Part shown: one piece after another, positions 18,859 through 27,713 of the stretch
How positions within the stretch are numbered: position 1 is the stretch's first letter
How the letters are laid out: each line of letters opens with the position of its first letter
Assembly: GCA_002347685.1 (NCBI GenBank)
Contig: DDWS01000006.1
Span: forward strand, 1-54,036
Length of the DNA: 54,036 nt
Direction: 5' to 3'
DNA from: Syntrophaceae bacterium UBA2280
GTDB taxonomy: Bacteria > Desulfobacterota > Syntrophia > Syntrophales > Smithellaceae
Made by a program: the position numbers and the translations under genes
The notes under the pieces: generated by a model
The model's database searches: none
Told to the model about the DNA's origin: nothing
Seen by the model: the letters and a program-made list of their open reading frames with translations, nothing else

Positions 18859-21708
18859 TCAATCATACATTTGCGTCAGCAATTCCAGGATCTTCGTCTG
18901 GCTAGGTGATGTGGGATCCGTTGCCATGTTGACAGCATCGCGCGAGGTGTAAAAAGCGATTTCCTTGAGTGCGTCTTGATGGATGCCGTAGGATTTCAGC
19001 TTCAGATCAATATTTAGTTCGCCATAAAGCCAGCGCAGGCTCGTTTCCAGATCATCGGAGCGATTGATCAGATACGCCATGTCCATGAAGGCGTCCCTGC
19101 AGGTTTCCTTATTAGCCATGACAAAACCCAAAAGGCCGAAAATCGCGGCGCGGCCGTGCGGCAGGTGATAGTGAGCGCCCAGCGCGTGCGTGAGGGCATG
19201 GCCGAGTCCCAGACCCTTGAGAAAAGCCAGGCCACCGCAGATGGCCGCCATGCACATATCCGTGCGGGCACGTATATTGTCGGGTTCCCTGCAGGCTGCA
19301 ATCAGGCTGCGGCCGACCAGTTTGACGCCGAAAAGTGCCATGGATTCAAAATAGGGATGATACGGCGTGGCAAGCGACACGCTGCCTTCGATACAGTGGG
19401 CCAGCGCGTCAATGCCGGATTCGATGGTGAGATTCGGCGGCATGGTTTTCGTAAAGAGCGGGTCGATCACGGCGAGTTTTGGAATAAAATGATTGCTCAT
19501 GAGGATGAATTTCAAATCGCGGGCCTTATCCGTGAGCACCGCGCAGGGGTTGACTTCGCTGCCCGTACCGGACGTGGTGGGCACGCAGATAATCGGCGGG
19601 AATATTGGCTTGATTTTACCGCCGCCGCCGACAATGCCTTCGTATTCGCGCAGGTCGCCGCCGTGTGTCACCCGCAACCCCAGAGTTTTCGCGGTGTCGA
19701 GCGAACTGCCTCCGCCCAGGCCCAGAATTCCGTCGCAGCCTTTCTCCTTGTAGAGCGCTCCTGCGCGCTCGATGAGTTCGATAGGCGGGTCCGGCTCAAC
19801 TTCAAAAAATATTTCCGTTTCGATACCACTTCTTTTCAGGATGTCGCGAATTTCCCCCGCCCGGCCGCTTTTGAACATAAACGGATCGGTCACCAAAAAA
19901 ACTTTCTTCACGTTCAGCGCTTTGATCTTTTTGCCCATGCTCCGAGCGACACCTTCGCCCATCAGAATGTCGGGCATCGGCGGAATTCGGATTTCCCAGA
20001 CTTTCCCCCTTTCTTGAAAGGCGTCTAAACCCTTCCACAGATTTTTGATGTCCCCCTCATCCACGTCGAATACGGATTGGGTCGGGGCGATGAGTTCTTC
20101 GCGGAAAAAAGGTGGGATATTCACATCGATTTGGCTGAATGGCGCTTTTTCATTAAATGCGAGCTGATCGCGCAGCAGTTGTTTGGCGACCTCCATGACG
20201 TCGTCCGGAGTCATCGTCAGGCCGAAGCGCGCATTCATCAAATCGGCGAAGAACGGATAAACCGGCTCGCCGCCGGGAACCGCATTGAGGCAGTAGCCGA
20301 ACGCGTCGCAGGCGGCCGCCCTGATCTGGGTTTTAAGAGAGTTTTCAATCTGTTCGTTTTTGTCTTTGGGCAGACGATAGGTGAGGCCGGCCGTATGATC
20401 CGCACCCATCGGAGAAGAAAAATACGTCACACCCGTGCCCTTGACCGCGCGAGGGTCATGCGCTGGCAGCGCCTGCCCTTTAAAGGCCGGCACGCGGTCG
20501 ACATTGAGGAACCGGGCGGTTGTCACGACACCATGCCCCAGCGCAAATCCCAGCGGTGTTCCTTTTTCAATCTCATTGAGAAGGGCCATCGCGCTGTTTG
20601 CGTCCCCCCACTGCATTTTTCCCGCTTCGGCAGCCACACCCAGAGCGCTTCCGGTTTCAATGGCGTCAAGACCCAGATCGTCGCACATGAATTTCAGCCG
20701 TGCGATGGCGTCATTATCCGTGATGCCCAGATTCGTCCCCAGAAGAGCAATCGTTTCATATTCGTAAGCAGCACAGATTTTCTTACCATCTTTGTCCGGA
20801 TAGATAATCGAGCACTGCACCAGGCAGCCCGGCATGCAGCCGTGCATTCTCCCGCCGCGTTCGAAAAGAATTTTCTGAATGTTGTTTCCGCTGACTGCGA
20901 TGAAATTTTCCGGGCGGCCAAAACGGTAGTTCATGGCCGGCAGCGTACCGTGGCCGGCGGAATTGTTGATGGCGAAAGGCGTACCGAAACGTGAATACAG
21001 GCTGATGCTGACATCGTGCTTTAAAACATCCGCCCACGCCCGGACAGTTTTTCGAAAGGCCTCCGGATCGGTAATGGTCACTTGATCCGTGCCGGACGGG
21101 TCGATGATAATCGCCTTGAGTCCCTTGGCGCCCATCACGGCGCCCAGCCCCCCGCGCGCGGCGTTGCGCGACGGATCGCCGAAAATATCGGTCAGCGATA
21201 CCGAAGCGCCTTTATATTGGCGTTCTCCGGCAATGCCGGTGGAAATCACGGCAATCTTATCTCCATATTTTTTCTGCAGGGCGGCCGCCAGCGCATAATT
21301 TTTCATACCGCGGTACTCGTCGGCGGAAATGAATTTTGCCCCCTCTTTGCTGATGTGAAGGCAGTAGAGTTTCATTTCGGCAGGCGCGTTTTCCACCACG
21401 ATGGCGCGCAGGCCCAGCCGGTCTAAATATTGTCCGGCAGGCCCGCCGGAATTGGCTTCTTTAATCCCTTGTGTGAGAGGGCTTTTCGCGCCGATGGACA
21501 CACGTCCCAGTTGAGGGGCGCGGGTACCGGCCAGCGGCCCGCAGGCGATAATGAATTTGTTTTCCGCACCCAGAGAATCGCAAAGCGGCGATACCTCTGC
21601 ATTCAGGATCCTGGCAATCAGGGCGCTCCCGCCTAAGTAGGTCCAGTCTTTGGAAAGTGGATGAGAAGTGATTTTCTCATTGTTCATGGATACTCTGAGG
21701 ATGTTCAT
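18859..21708 (-). CDS. Aldehyde:ferredoxin oxidoreductase fused to iron-containing alcohol dehydrogenase
   Basis: One 949-residue frame holds two enzymes. Residues 1-560 are an AOR-family tungsto/molybdopterin oxidoreductase, with N-terminal domain (LGGSALIARIL, GTRAPQLGRVSIGAKSP) and an iron-sulfur site Cys291, Cys295, Cys299 and Cys473 (FGYC). Residues 575-949 are a group III Fe-ADH with GGGS 665-668 for NAD and metal ligands Asp767, His771, His837 and His851. AOR interconverts acid and aldehyde with ferredoxin; ADH interconverts aldehyde and alcohol with NAD(P)H. Both sites look intact. AAGGAGG lies 4 bp before ATG 21708. It has its own promoter and terminator, so it is probably monocistronic. 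Confidence 0.93.
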   Translation of the reverse strand: MNILRVSMNNEKITSHPLSKDWTYLGGSALIARILNAEVSPLCDSLGAENKFIIACGPLAGTRAPQLGRVSIGAKSPLTQGIKEANSGGPAGQYLDRLGLRAIVVENAPAEMKLYCLHISKEGAKFISADEYRGMKNYALAAALQKKYGDKIAVISTGIAGERQYKGASVSLTDIFGDPSRNAARGGLGAVMGAKGLKAIIIDPSGTDQVTITDPEAFRKTVRAWADVLKHDVSISLYSRFGTPFAINNSAGHGTLPAMNYRFGRPENFIAVSGNNIQKILFERGGRMHGCMPGCLVQCSIIYPDKDGKKICAAYEYETIALLGTNLGITDNDAIARLKFMCDDLGLDAIETGSALGVAAEAGKMQWGDANSAMALLNEIEKGTPLGFALGHGVVTTARFLNVDRVPAFKGQALPAHDPRAVKGTGVTYFSSPMGADHTAGLTYRLPKDKNEQIENSLKTQIRAAACDAFGYCLNAVPGGEPVYPFFADLMNARFGLTMTPDDVMEVAKQLLRDQLAFNEKAPFSQIDVNIPPFFREELIAPTQSVFDVDEGDIKNLWKGLDAFQERGKVWEIRIPPMPDILMGEGVARSMGKKIKALNVKKVFLVTDPFMFKSGRAGEIRDILKRSGIETEIFFEVEPDPPIELIERAGALYKEKGCDGILGLGGGSSLDTAKTLGLRVTHGGDLREYEGIVGGGGKIKPIFPPIICVPTTSGTGSEVNPCAVLTDKARDLKFILMSNHFIPKLAVIDPLFTKTMPPNLTIESGIDALAHCIEGSVSLATPYHPYFESMALFGVKLVGRSLIAACREPDNIRARTDMCMAAICGGLAFLKGLGLGHALTHALGAHYHLPHGRAAIFGLLGFVMANKETCRDAFMDMAYLINRSDDLETSLRWLYGELNIDLKLKSYGIHQDALKEIAFYTSRDAVNMATDPTSPSQTKILELLTQMYD

Positions 21709-21726
21709 TTTGCCTCCTTCGAGCAC

Positions 21727-21778
21727 AATAGTTCCTATTCACGATGAAAGTATAATGAAGACCTCAAACGCAAGTCAA
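21727..21778 (-). promoter_or_regulatory. Sigma-70-like promoter and palindrome upstream of AOR-ADH
   Basis: On the minus strand TTGACT (21773-21778) and TATACT (21749-21754) are 18 bp apart. Just downstream, around the predicted start of transcription, lies a 13-bp palindrome AATAG-TTC-CTATT (21727-21739) that could be an operator. The palindrome's role is a guess. Confidence 0.55.
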
Positions 21779-22095
21779 TTAAATAATGGCCCCACGAGTT
21801 TTCCACACATAAATAACGCCTCAAGTTCGAAGAAGTCCTGATAAACGCTCTTTGAAAATTTACTCGTCTTCAAATCTCACATAAAGGCTCACAATGATGA
21901 ACAAAAACCGGCATCTAACGATCAACGACCGCAAACGAGGCACCCTCCTCAGCGACAGGAAGAACATCGGTATTGAGGTGTTTCGTCTGGAGAAAGCAGT
22001 CGTTTGAAGTCAAGCCGTATTTGAGTATCGGAGACACAAGGGCGACACAACTGATGTGCAGATAACCGCCATCCGGCAACTTATAGCGTGTAAAA
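21779..22095. other. Intergenic region, at most one doubtful micro-ORF
   Basis: A 317-bp stretch between the AOR-ADH promoter and a minus-strand gene end. A plus-strand 37-codon frame (21894-22007) starting MMNKNRHLTIND has an AAAGG site nearby but no recognisable relative. I would not call it a gene without further evidence. Confidence 0.4.
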
Positions 22096-22452
22096 TTATG
22101 AATTGGAGGAATATTTTTTAATAAACGATTGGATGGCGTATTTTGTCAGCATTCCCATATAATGGGGCGCACGTGCAAGCCAGGCGCCGAAGATAAAAAC
22201 AAGGCAAGAAACGGCGTAAGTGACCGGGCCGCCAATGACGGCAACCAACGGTTCTTTATACCAAACAGCCAGAACGCCCAAAGCGGTGATGGTAGGCCAG
22301 CCGATCACATAACTAAAAGCCATCAGAAACAATCCGGTGATCAGACGCGGCGTCGGACGCCGGCTGAATCCACTCAAATCCACCGGAGTTTCCATGATCG
22401 CACAGAAATATTTCTTTTTGGAAAGGACATCCGCGATTTTTTTTCTAATCAT
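22096..22452 (-). CDS. Small integral membrane protein, unknown
   Basis: About 118 residues: a cytosolic N-terminus, a METPVDLSGFSRRPTPRL motif, then two or three hydrophobic helices (around residues 38-60 and 68-95). I know no function. The start is uncertain: ATGs at 22551, 22452 and 22395 are in frame and none has a good ribosome site. 22452 is chosen because the length before the PVDLSGF motif looks plausible. It lies 158 bp downstream of the SMP-30-like gene on the same strand and may be co-transcribed. Confidence 0.6.
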   Translation of the reverse strand: MIRKKIADVLSKKKYFCAIMETPVDLSGFSRRPTPRLITGLFLMAFSYVIGWPTITALGVLAVWYKEPLVAVIGGPVTYAVSCLVFIFGAWLARAPHYMGMLTKYAIQSFIKKYSSNS

Positions 22453-22610
22453 AAGAAATGGATAAACGAGCTGAATCGTCTCTTCCTCCCTCCTGATGAT
22501 ATCCGGATCGGCATGACGGTTCGCGCCATGGTGACGAATGCCTTGACTCATGCAGCTGTCACCATGGCGCGTATATCAGCGAAGATTGCCGTCAATATTT
22601 AATGGCGTCG

Positions 22611-23708
22611 TTATTTCGGCATCCATCCAAGCCCTTTGGCGTGCAGACTCTGGATGTAGAGCCGGTCGGCCGTTTCCGTCACGCCGGTTGTTTCGGGGTA
22701 AGCTCCGCTCGGATCCTGCAAATCCATGACCACCTTGCCGTCTTCCGTAAAGGCGAACACATGCCCGTAGGCCTTGGGGACGGGCCACATCGCGCGCGGC
22801 AGGCGCAGCGTGAGCTTGCGCAAAAACGGCTTGCCGGCCATTTTGTCAATACTTGGATTGCGGGGTTTCGCGAAGCCCAACCAGATTTTTCCATCAAGAC
22901 CGCGCATCAGGTTGTCCGGATAGCCGGGAAGATTGTCAAACAGCACTTCGGCCTGATCACCCGGTGTCGAGATATCCAGATTGTTCGCATCAACAGAAAT
23001 TTTCCATACACGGTATTTTCCTGTTTCGTTGACAAAAAGGGTTTTCTCATCCTGGCTTAAGGCGACGCCGTTGGCAAAACTTAATCCTTTCGCCACAACA
23101 CGGGTTGTTTTACCGGCCGGGTCATACTCCAGGATTCGTCCCGTGGAGGCCTGTTCGAGAATATCCAGCACACTGGCTTCGAATGTTCCACCCCAGTCTT
23201 GAGGGGCAAAACGGGCGGATGCGTCGCTTAAATACATTTTGCCGGTCTTGGCCACGACCACCGCATCGGCATAACGGATGGGATCGTCATGAACACGATC
23301 GGTCAGCAAAGTGATGGTCCTGTCAGGGGCGATGGAAAGCAGGCCCTTATCGGCATCGGCGGCAATCAGGTTTCCGGCCGCGTCAAAGTCGAAACCCAGA
23401 ACCCTTCCGCCGGTGTTTACAAACACTTCCTGCCCGCTGCCGTCCGGATTCATCCGCAGGATCTTGCCGCTGGCCACCGTCGTATAAAGCATGCCGTCTT
23501 TGGCGATGACAATGTGCTCCGGCCCTTCTTCAGCACCGATGGAAATAATCTGGAGATCGGCAAGACGGGTGTTGACCTCGTGCGGTCCTGCATATTCCGG
23601 AGGCGGCGGCGCGTCCCAGCTGACAGGTTTGATCGGCACCGGCCAGAGGATAAAATAAGCGATCAGAAGAACCAAAACGGCAAAAATCGTAAAAATAATT
23701 TTTTTCAT
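22611..23708 (-). CDS. SMP-30/strictosidine-synthase-like beta-propeller protein, membrane-anchored
   Basis: A 365-residue protein with an N-terminal membrane anchor (residues 3-22) and a six-bladed propeller of the SMP-30/gluconolactonase and APMAP type. Visible blades include GPEHIVIAKDGMLYTTVASGK, GRVLGFDFDAAGNLIAAD, YADAVVVAKTGKMYLSDAS, FANGVALSQDEKTLFVNET and GYPDNLMRGLDGKIWLGF. Relatives hydrolyse lactones or esters using a bound divalent metal. The active domain should face the periplasm. Substrate is unknown; a lactone or ester linked to the local acyl-CoA pathways is possible. It is divergent from the QueG-like gene. Confidence 0.85.
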   Translation of the reverse strand: MKKIIFTIFAVLVLLIAYFILWPVPIKPVSWDAPPPPEYAGPHEVNTRLADLQIISIGAEEGPEHIVIAKDGMLYTTVASGKILRMNPDGSGQEVFVNTGGRVLGFDFDAAGNLIAADADKGLLSIAPDRTITLLTDRVHDDPIRYADAVVVAKTGKMYLSDASARFAPQDWGGTFEASVLDILEQASTGRILEYDPAGKTTRVVAKGLSFANGVALSQDEKTLFVNETGKYRVWKISVDANNLDISTPGDQAEVLFDNLPGYPDNLMRGLDGKIWLGFAKPRNPSIDKMAGKPFLRKLTLRLPRAMWPVPKAYGHVFAFTEDGKVVMDLQDPSGAYPETTGVTETADRLYIQSLHAKGLGWMPK

Positions 23709-23985
23709 AATCCCCCCTCATAATAGTTTTTTTCCATACACCACATTGCACACAGACAGTCAGCGAACATTCTTCATGCCTGCATGCAATAAAACGCCGG
23801 CATTGACATGCAAACCCAAAATGGGGCACAACATTAAAGTCGAATCCTGTTAATTATTTTTATCCATCAACCCCTGCAAAATTGCAATAATTCTTTTTTT
23901 AATAAAATAATTCTGTTAAAAGTCTCCACATGTTCAGAATTGAAAACCGCTTTTCGGGAAACAGGTTCCTGCCGGGAGATGTCAA

Positions 23986-25128
23986 GTGTCGCTGACGGAT
24001 GAGATCAAACAATACGCGCTCGATCTCGGCTACAGCAGGGTGGGAATCACAACAGCTCAGCCATTCCCCATGTACGCCCGGGCGCTGGAGGAACGCGCAT
24101 CAGACTATGACTGGGCCGTCGATTCCAGCCTGCGCCTCGGACGCGCCGCAAACCCACAGAATCGCCTCCCGGGCGCCCGGTCCATCATCGTCGCCATCTA
24201 CGATTACTTCAGGGAGAGCTTCCCTGAAAACCTGACAGGAAAAATCGGCCGGTTGTACCAATCGCGTTCCTACATCGAACCACCGACGCGTCTCGGGGGG
24301 GCGCGTGTACAGCTCATGCGGCAGTTCCTGGAAGCCAGGGGAATGCAGGTCGGACGCTGGTTTTTGATTGCATCCGGGGTCCCGGACCGGCTCGCCGCCG
24401 TCCGTGCCGGTCTCGGCCGGATCGGCCGCAACACCTTCGTCAGCGCGCCGGACATCGGCACTTTCGTGCTGATCCACACATACATCGTGGACACCGAACT
24501 GGAGTATGACGAACCCGCGCAAGGGACACATTGTCCGCCCAACTGCCGGCTGTGCATCGATGCCTGCCCGACAGGGGCGATCGTTGACAATTTTCGCATA
24601 AATCCTCGCCGCTGCCTCACGTTCAACCACGTCGTCAACGTCCAGGGATTTCAGAATACCTCTGCCTACATGGATCCGGAAATCCGACTAAAAAACGCAA
24701 GCTGGATTCATGGTTGTGATTTGTGCCAGGAAGCCTGCCCGCACAACCGCGCGAAGCTTACAGCAAATCTGCCGTCAAACGCCTTCATGGAGGAAACGGC
24801 AAAATACTTCAGCCTGCCTCGTCTCCTGCGGATGGACAGGGAAACCGAAGAAAAAGGCGTCTCTCAGCTTTTGTACATCTACATGCGGGAGCGCAAGTTC
24901 TTTCAGCGAAACGCCGCGGTCGCGATTGGCAACAGCGGTGATCGGGAGATGGTGCCCCATCTGGCAAGAGCCATGGGGGACCCGGAGGAACTGGTACGCG
25001 CGCACACGGCCTGGGCGCTTGGAAATCTGGGTGGTGCGGCGGCGCGGTTGGTGCTGGAGTCAAGCCTGTCGAGGGAAAACGGTATCCGGGTAAAAGAGGA
25101 AATTCTGGCGGCGCTCGGAAAAATCTGA
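23986..25128 (+). CDS. QueG-like double-[4Fe-4S] oxidoreductase with C-terminal HEAT repeats
   Basis: A 380-residue protein related to epoxyqueuosine reductase and reductive dehalogenases. It has the central AGLGRIGRNTFV segment, two ferredoxin-type clusters (CPPNCRLCIDACP near 185-197 and CDLCQEACPHN near 245-255), and HEAT-like repeats from about residue 300 to the end. In QueG the segment before AGLG normally has a VD(S/T)xP motif with an essential aspartate; here it reads IASGVPDR, so true QueG activity is doubtful. It starts at GTG (GGAG 7 bp before) and is followed 50 bp later by an enoyl-CoA hydratase gene, which suggests a role in that pathway. Confidence 0.8.
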   Translation: MSLTDEIKQYALDLGYSRVGITTAQPFPMYARALEERASDYDWAVDSSLRLGRAANPQNRLPGARSIIVAIYDYFRESFPENLTGKIGRLYQSRSYIEPPTRLGGARVQLMRQFLEARGMQVGRWFLIASGVPDRLAAVRAGLGRIGRNTFVSAPDIGTFVLIHTYIVDTELEYDEPAQGTHCPPNCRLCIDACPTGAIVDNFRINPRRCLTFNHVVNVQGFQNTSAYMDPEIRLKNASWIHGCDLCQEACPHNRAKLTANLPSNAFMEETAKYFSLPRLLRMDRETEEKGVSQLLYIYMRERKFFQRNAAVAIGNSGDREMVPHLARAMGDPEELVRAHTAWALGNLGGAAARLVLESSLSRENGIRVKEEILAALGKI

Positions 25129-25178
25129 ATGCCGGGCTTGAACGAAGAAACATCGAATTGCACGAAATGGAGTGACGC

Positions 25179-26000
25179 ATGGAGAATTACGGTGTTCATC
25201 TACGGAGGCAGGGTCACATCGCCATCATAACCCTGGACCGGCCGGCAAAACAAAACACCTTCGACCAGCACATGTGGGATTGCATGGATAGCGTGATTGC
25301 CGAGCTTGCCTGCAGCCTTCCGCGGGTGGTTGTCCTCGTCGGCGCAGGTGACAGAGCTTTCAGCGCTGGATTCGACGTAAACCCGGAAAACCCCTTGCTT
25401 CAACCCCTGCTAGACGCAATGGAGAAACGCGACAAAGGCCCGGCATACGACCTCATCTGCCGTGTACGGCAAAGCACCGATCGTCTTGTCTCACTGCCGG
25501 TCCCGATCATTGCCGCCATTAACGGACTGGCATACGGCGCGGGAGCCGAGATTGCCTCCCGCTGTGATCTGCGCGTCATGGACCCCGAAGCGGTAATCTG
25601 TTTCTCCGAGGTGCGGCTCGGCCTCATGCCGGATCATGGCGGCGTCGTGGGGCTCACCCGCCTTGTGGGTGCTTCCCGGGCGGCCGACCTGATCTGTACT
25701 GCGCGAAATGTGGGTGCTAAAGAGGCCCTGCAGCTTGGCTTAACCAACCGCGTCAGCGCGCAGGGCAAGGCACTGGAGGAAGCACTGTCCCTTGCTCTTG
25801 CCATCGCGAAAAACGGCCCTCGCGCCGTCCGCCATGCCCTGTCCGTGATCAGGGAAACCCATGACCTGACAACCCGGGAGGCGCTGGAGCTTGAAACGAA
25901 TGAAGCGGCCACCCTCATTGCAAGCGGTGAGAGCATTCACGGAGTTTCCGCCTTCCTCACAAGGCAGGCACCCGAATTCCCGGACCTTGAGGAATGTTGA
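25179..26000 (+). CDS. Enoyl-CoA hydratase/isomerase family protein
   Basis: A 273-residue crotonase-fold protein. The oxyanion-hole segment is AFSAGFDVNP, and the GAGAEIASRCDL and FSEVRLGLMPDHGG segments place Glu124 and Glu144 where the two catalytic glutamates of enoyl-CoA hydratase sit. Both are present, so hydration of 2-enoyl-CoA is plausible. Length is normal. It lies in an apparent two-gene operon behind the QueG-like gene and converges with the second LivK-type gene 47 bp away. Confidence 0.9.
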   Translation: MENYGVHLRRQGHIAIITLDRPAKQNTFDQHMWDCMDSVIAELACSLPRVVVLVGAGDRAFSAGFDVNPENPLLQPLLDAMEKRDKGPAYDLICRVRQSTDRLVSLPVPIIAAINGLAYGAGAEIASRCDLRVMDPEAVICFSEVRLGLMPDHGGVVGLTRLVGASRAADLICTARNVGAKEALQLGLTNRVSAQGKALEEALSLALAIAKNGPRAVRHALSVIRETHDLTTREALELETNEAATLIASGESIHGVSAFLTRQAPEFPDLEEC

Positions 26001-26047
26001 TTTCACAGGACTTCGCCCTGTTTGACGAACAAGGAATCAAGCGCCAT

Positions 26048-27247
26048 TCACTCCCTGTTGGACAAATCGTTTTCAGTCCAGTCCTGAATCACGATCACCT
26101 CTCCTTTGGGTCCGCTCTGCCAGATACGGAACGCCATCGGAGGCAAATGATTCGTACTTGTCCAGGTGATTTCCGGACCAATACCTTTAAATTTGGTAAT
26201 CTTATTGAGCTCGTTTATGAGGGCATCCTCGCTCAGATCCCTGCCGACTTTTTGAAGCGCATAGACCAGAGGTTCGGCCGCGTAAATACCGGCAGAATAG
26301 AAGATTCCCCATCTCTCTCCCGGAGCAATCCTCTTTGCCGCATCGTGATATCTCTTTATAGACGGGATACTCATGTCAAAGACATCTTCCGTGAACGCGG
26401 TGGTCATAACTTTTTCTTTGGCCCATAGTCCTTCAGTAATATGGTTCATATAGGTAAAGTCACAGAGGTTGAATGAATGGATCCACTGCGGGCGGAAACC
26501 AATGGAGACAGCATTTCGCAAGGCAATGGCCCCCTGCTTGGGAGCGACATAGCCGATCACCGCCTCCACTCCTGCCGCCTTGAGCCTTGCGACCTGTGAG
26601 AATAGATCGCTTTCGGTCGGTTCAACGGAAACCGCCAGGGTAAGCTCCATGTTGTAGCTTTTCAGGCGCTGCTGAACCGCCGCGAGAGGGTCAAGACCAT
26701 AATCGTCATTCTGGTAAAGCATGCCGATTTTTTTGAATTTTTTGGTCTCCACGAGAAACTTCGCCATAACAGATGCATCATCTTCGTAGGATGGCCACAT
26801 ACACCACAGATACGGGTTATGAGGCTCGCGAAGGGCTTTAGCCCTCGCAACAACGCCAACCCAGATAATTTTATTTCGCTGAAGATAGTTTCTTACAGCC
26901 ATGGCGGGCGCTGAACCGACACCGCCTACAAAGGCCAGAACGCCCTGCCGGTCAACCAGATTCCTCACACCGGCAATGGTCTGGGAAGGGCTGTATTGAT
27001 CGTCACGAATGAAATAGCGGATTTGTCTGCCATGAATGCCGCCCTCTTCATTCACCATGTCAAAAACAAGCCTGCTGCCGCGGGCGACAGCACCCCAGGA
27101 CGCGGCCGGACCCGTCTGGGGTCCCCACTGGCCTATTCTGATCTGCTTGTCGTCATAACCCTTTTTCTGAGCATGGCCTTCGGAAGCAGCCAGAGAAACG
27201 ACAAACAAGCAAACGAGCATTGCTGCAAGCAACTTTCCGATACGCAT
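26048..27247 (-). CDS. LivK-type periplasmic solute-binding protein (paralogue B)
   Basis: A 399-residue protein of exactly the same length as the paralogue at 13184 and closely similar throughout, including signal peptide end EGHAQK, QIRIGQWGPQTGPAASWGAVARG and KIGMLYQNDDYG. By eye well over half of the residues are identical, and parts of the DNA are nearly so (around 26697-26760 versus 13836-13900). Again no ABC permease or ATPase is adjacent. It lies between two crotonase-family genes. The ligand is unknown; divergence in the binding cleft may give each paralogue its own acid substrate. Confidence 0.9.
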   Translation of the reverse strand: MRIGKLLAAMLVCLFVVSLAASEGHAQKKGYDDKQIRIGQWGPQTGPAASWGAVARGSRLVFDMVNEEGGIHGRQIRYFIRDDQYSPSQTIAGVRNLVDRQGVLAFVGGVGSAPAMAVRNYLQRNKIIWVGVVARAKALREPHNPYLWCMWPSYEDDASVMAKFLVETKKFKKIGMLYQNDDYGLDPLAAVQQRLKSYNMELTLAVSVEPTESDLFSQVARLKAAGVEAVIGYVAPKQGAIALRNAVSIGFRPQWIHSFNLCDFTYMNHITEGLWAKEKVMTTAFTEDVFDMSIPSIKRYHDAAKRIAPGERWGIFYSAGIYAAEPLVYALQKVGRDLSEDALINELNKITKFKGIGPEITWTSTNHLPPMAFRIWQSGPKGEVIVIQDWTENDLSNRE

Positions 27248-27713
27248 AAACCTTCCACCTTTCTGATAATATTTTTATCATTGAACATTGGCCATGGTTT
27301 CCTGTACTAAGATATCTCCCTGACTGCAAGCTGATTATCCTCAGATCCTTCTTATAAATCTCTGGCAGGAGATATGATCAGCACAAAACGTTTCCGGCAT
27401 CAGATCCACCACACTGCTTCCTGAAGACGCCAAATCACAACATGCCTTTGAAAACGGCATAATATAGAACCATCCGAGTTAATGGATAAGCAGATGCTCA
27501 CAAGAAGACACCGGGCACTGATGAATTAATAATTTTAGTTGACACACATCCGCATTTGCATATCTAATAAATTATTAAGGACAGCGCTCTGTTCACGCAT
27601 GCACTCATGAAAACAGCATGCTGCGATTAAGCGTTAATGTTTCATATTTTACAATACCAATCGGAGCGCAAGCCTTTGGAAAAAAATAAATCAAGCAAAA
27701 GAGAGGTATGATG
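27248..27713. other. Divergent regulatory region between LivK paralogue B and enoyl-CoA isomerase
   Basis: A 466-bp AT-rich gap with no gene. It holds the ribosome site of the binding-protein gene at its left edge and, towards the right, a candidate sigma-70 promoter (27539-27566) for the crotonase gene. Nothing else was recognised. Confidence 0.55.
27539..27566 (+). promoter_or_regulatory. Candidate sigma-70 promoter for the enoyl-CoA isomerase operon
   Basis: TTGACA (27539-27544) and TATCTA (27561-27566) are 16 bp apart. The -10 matches the consensus at four of six positions. The leader to the ATG would be about 140 nt, long enough for post-transcriptional control. Confidence 0.5.

Noticed and set aside
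24100..24630. Minus-strand frame over the QueG-like gene
   Set aside because: Shadow frame. The plus strand has two intact ferredoxin motifs and a good start.
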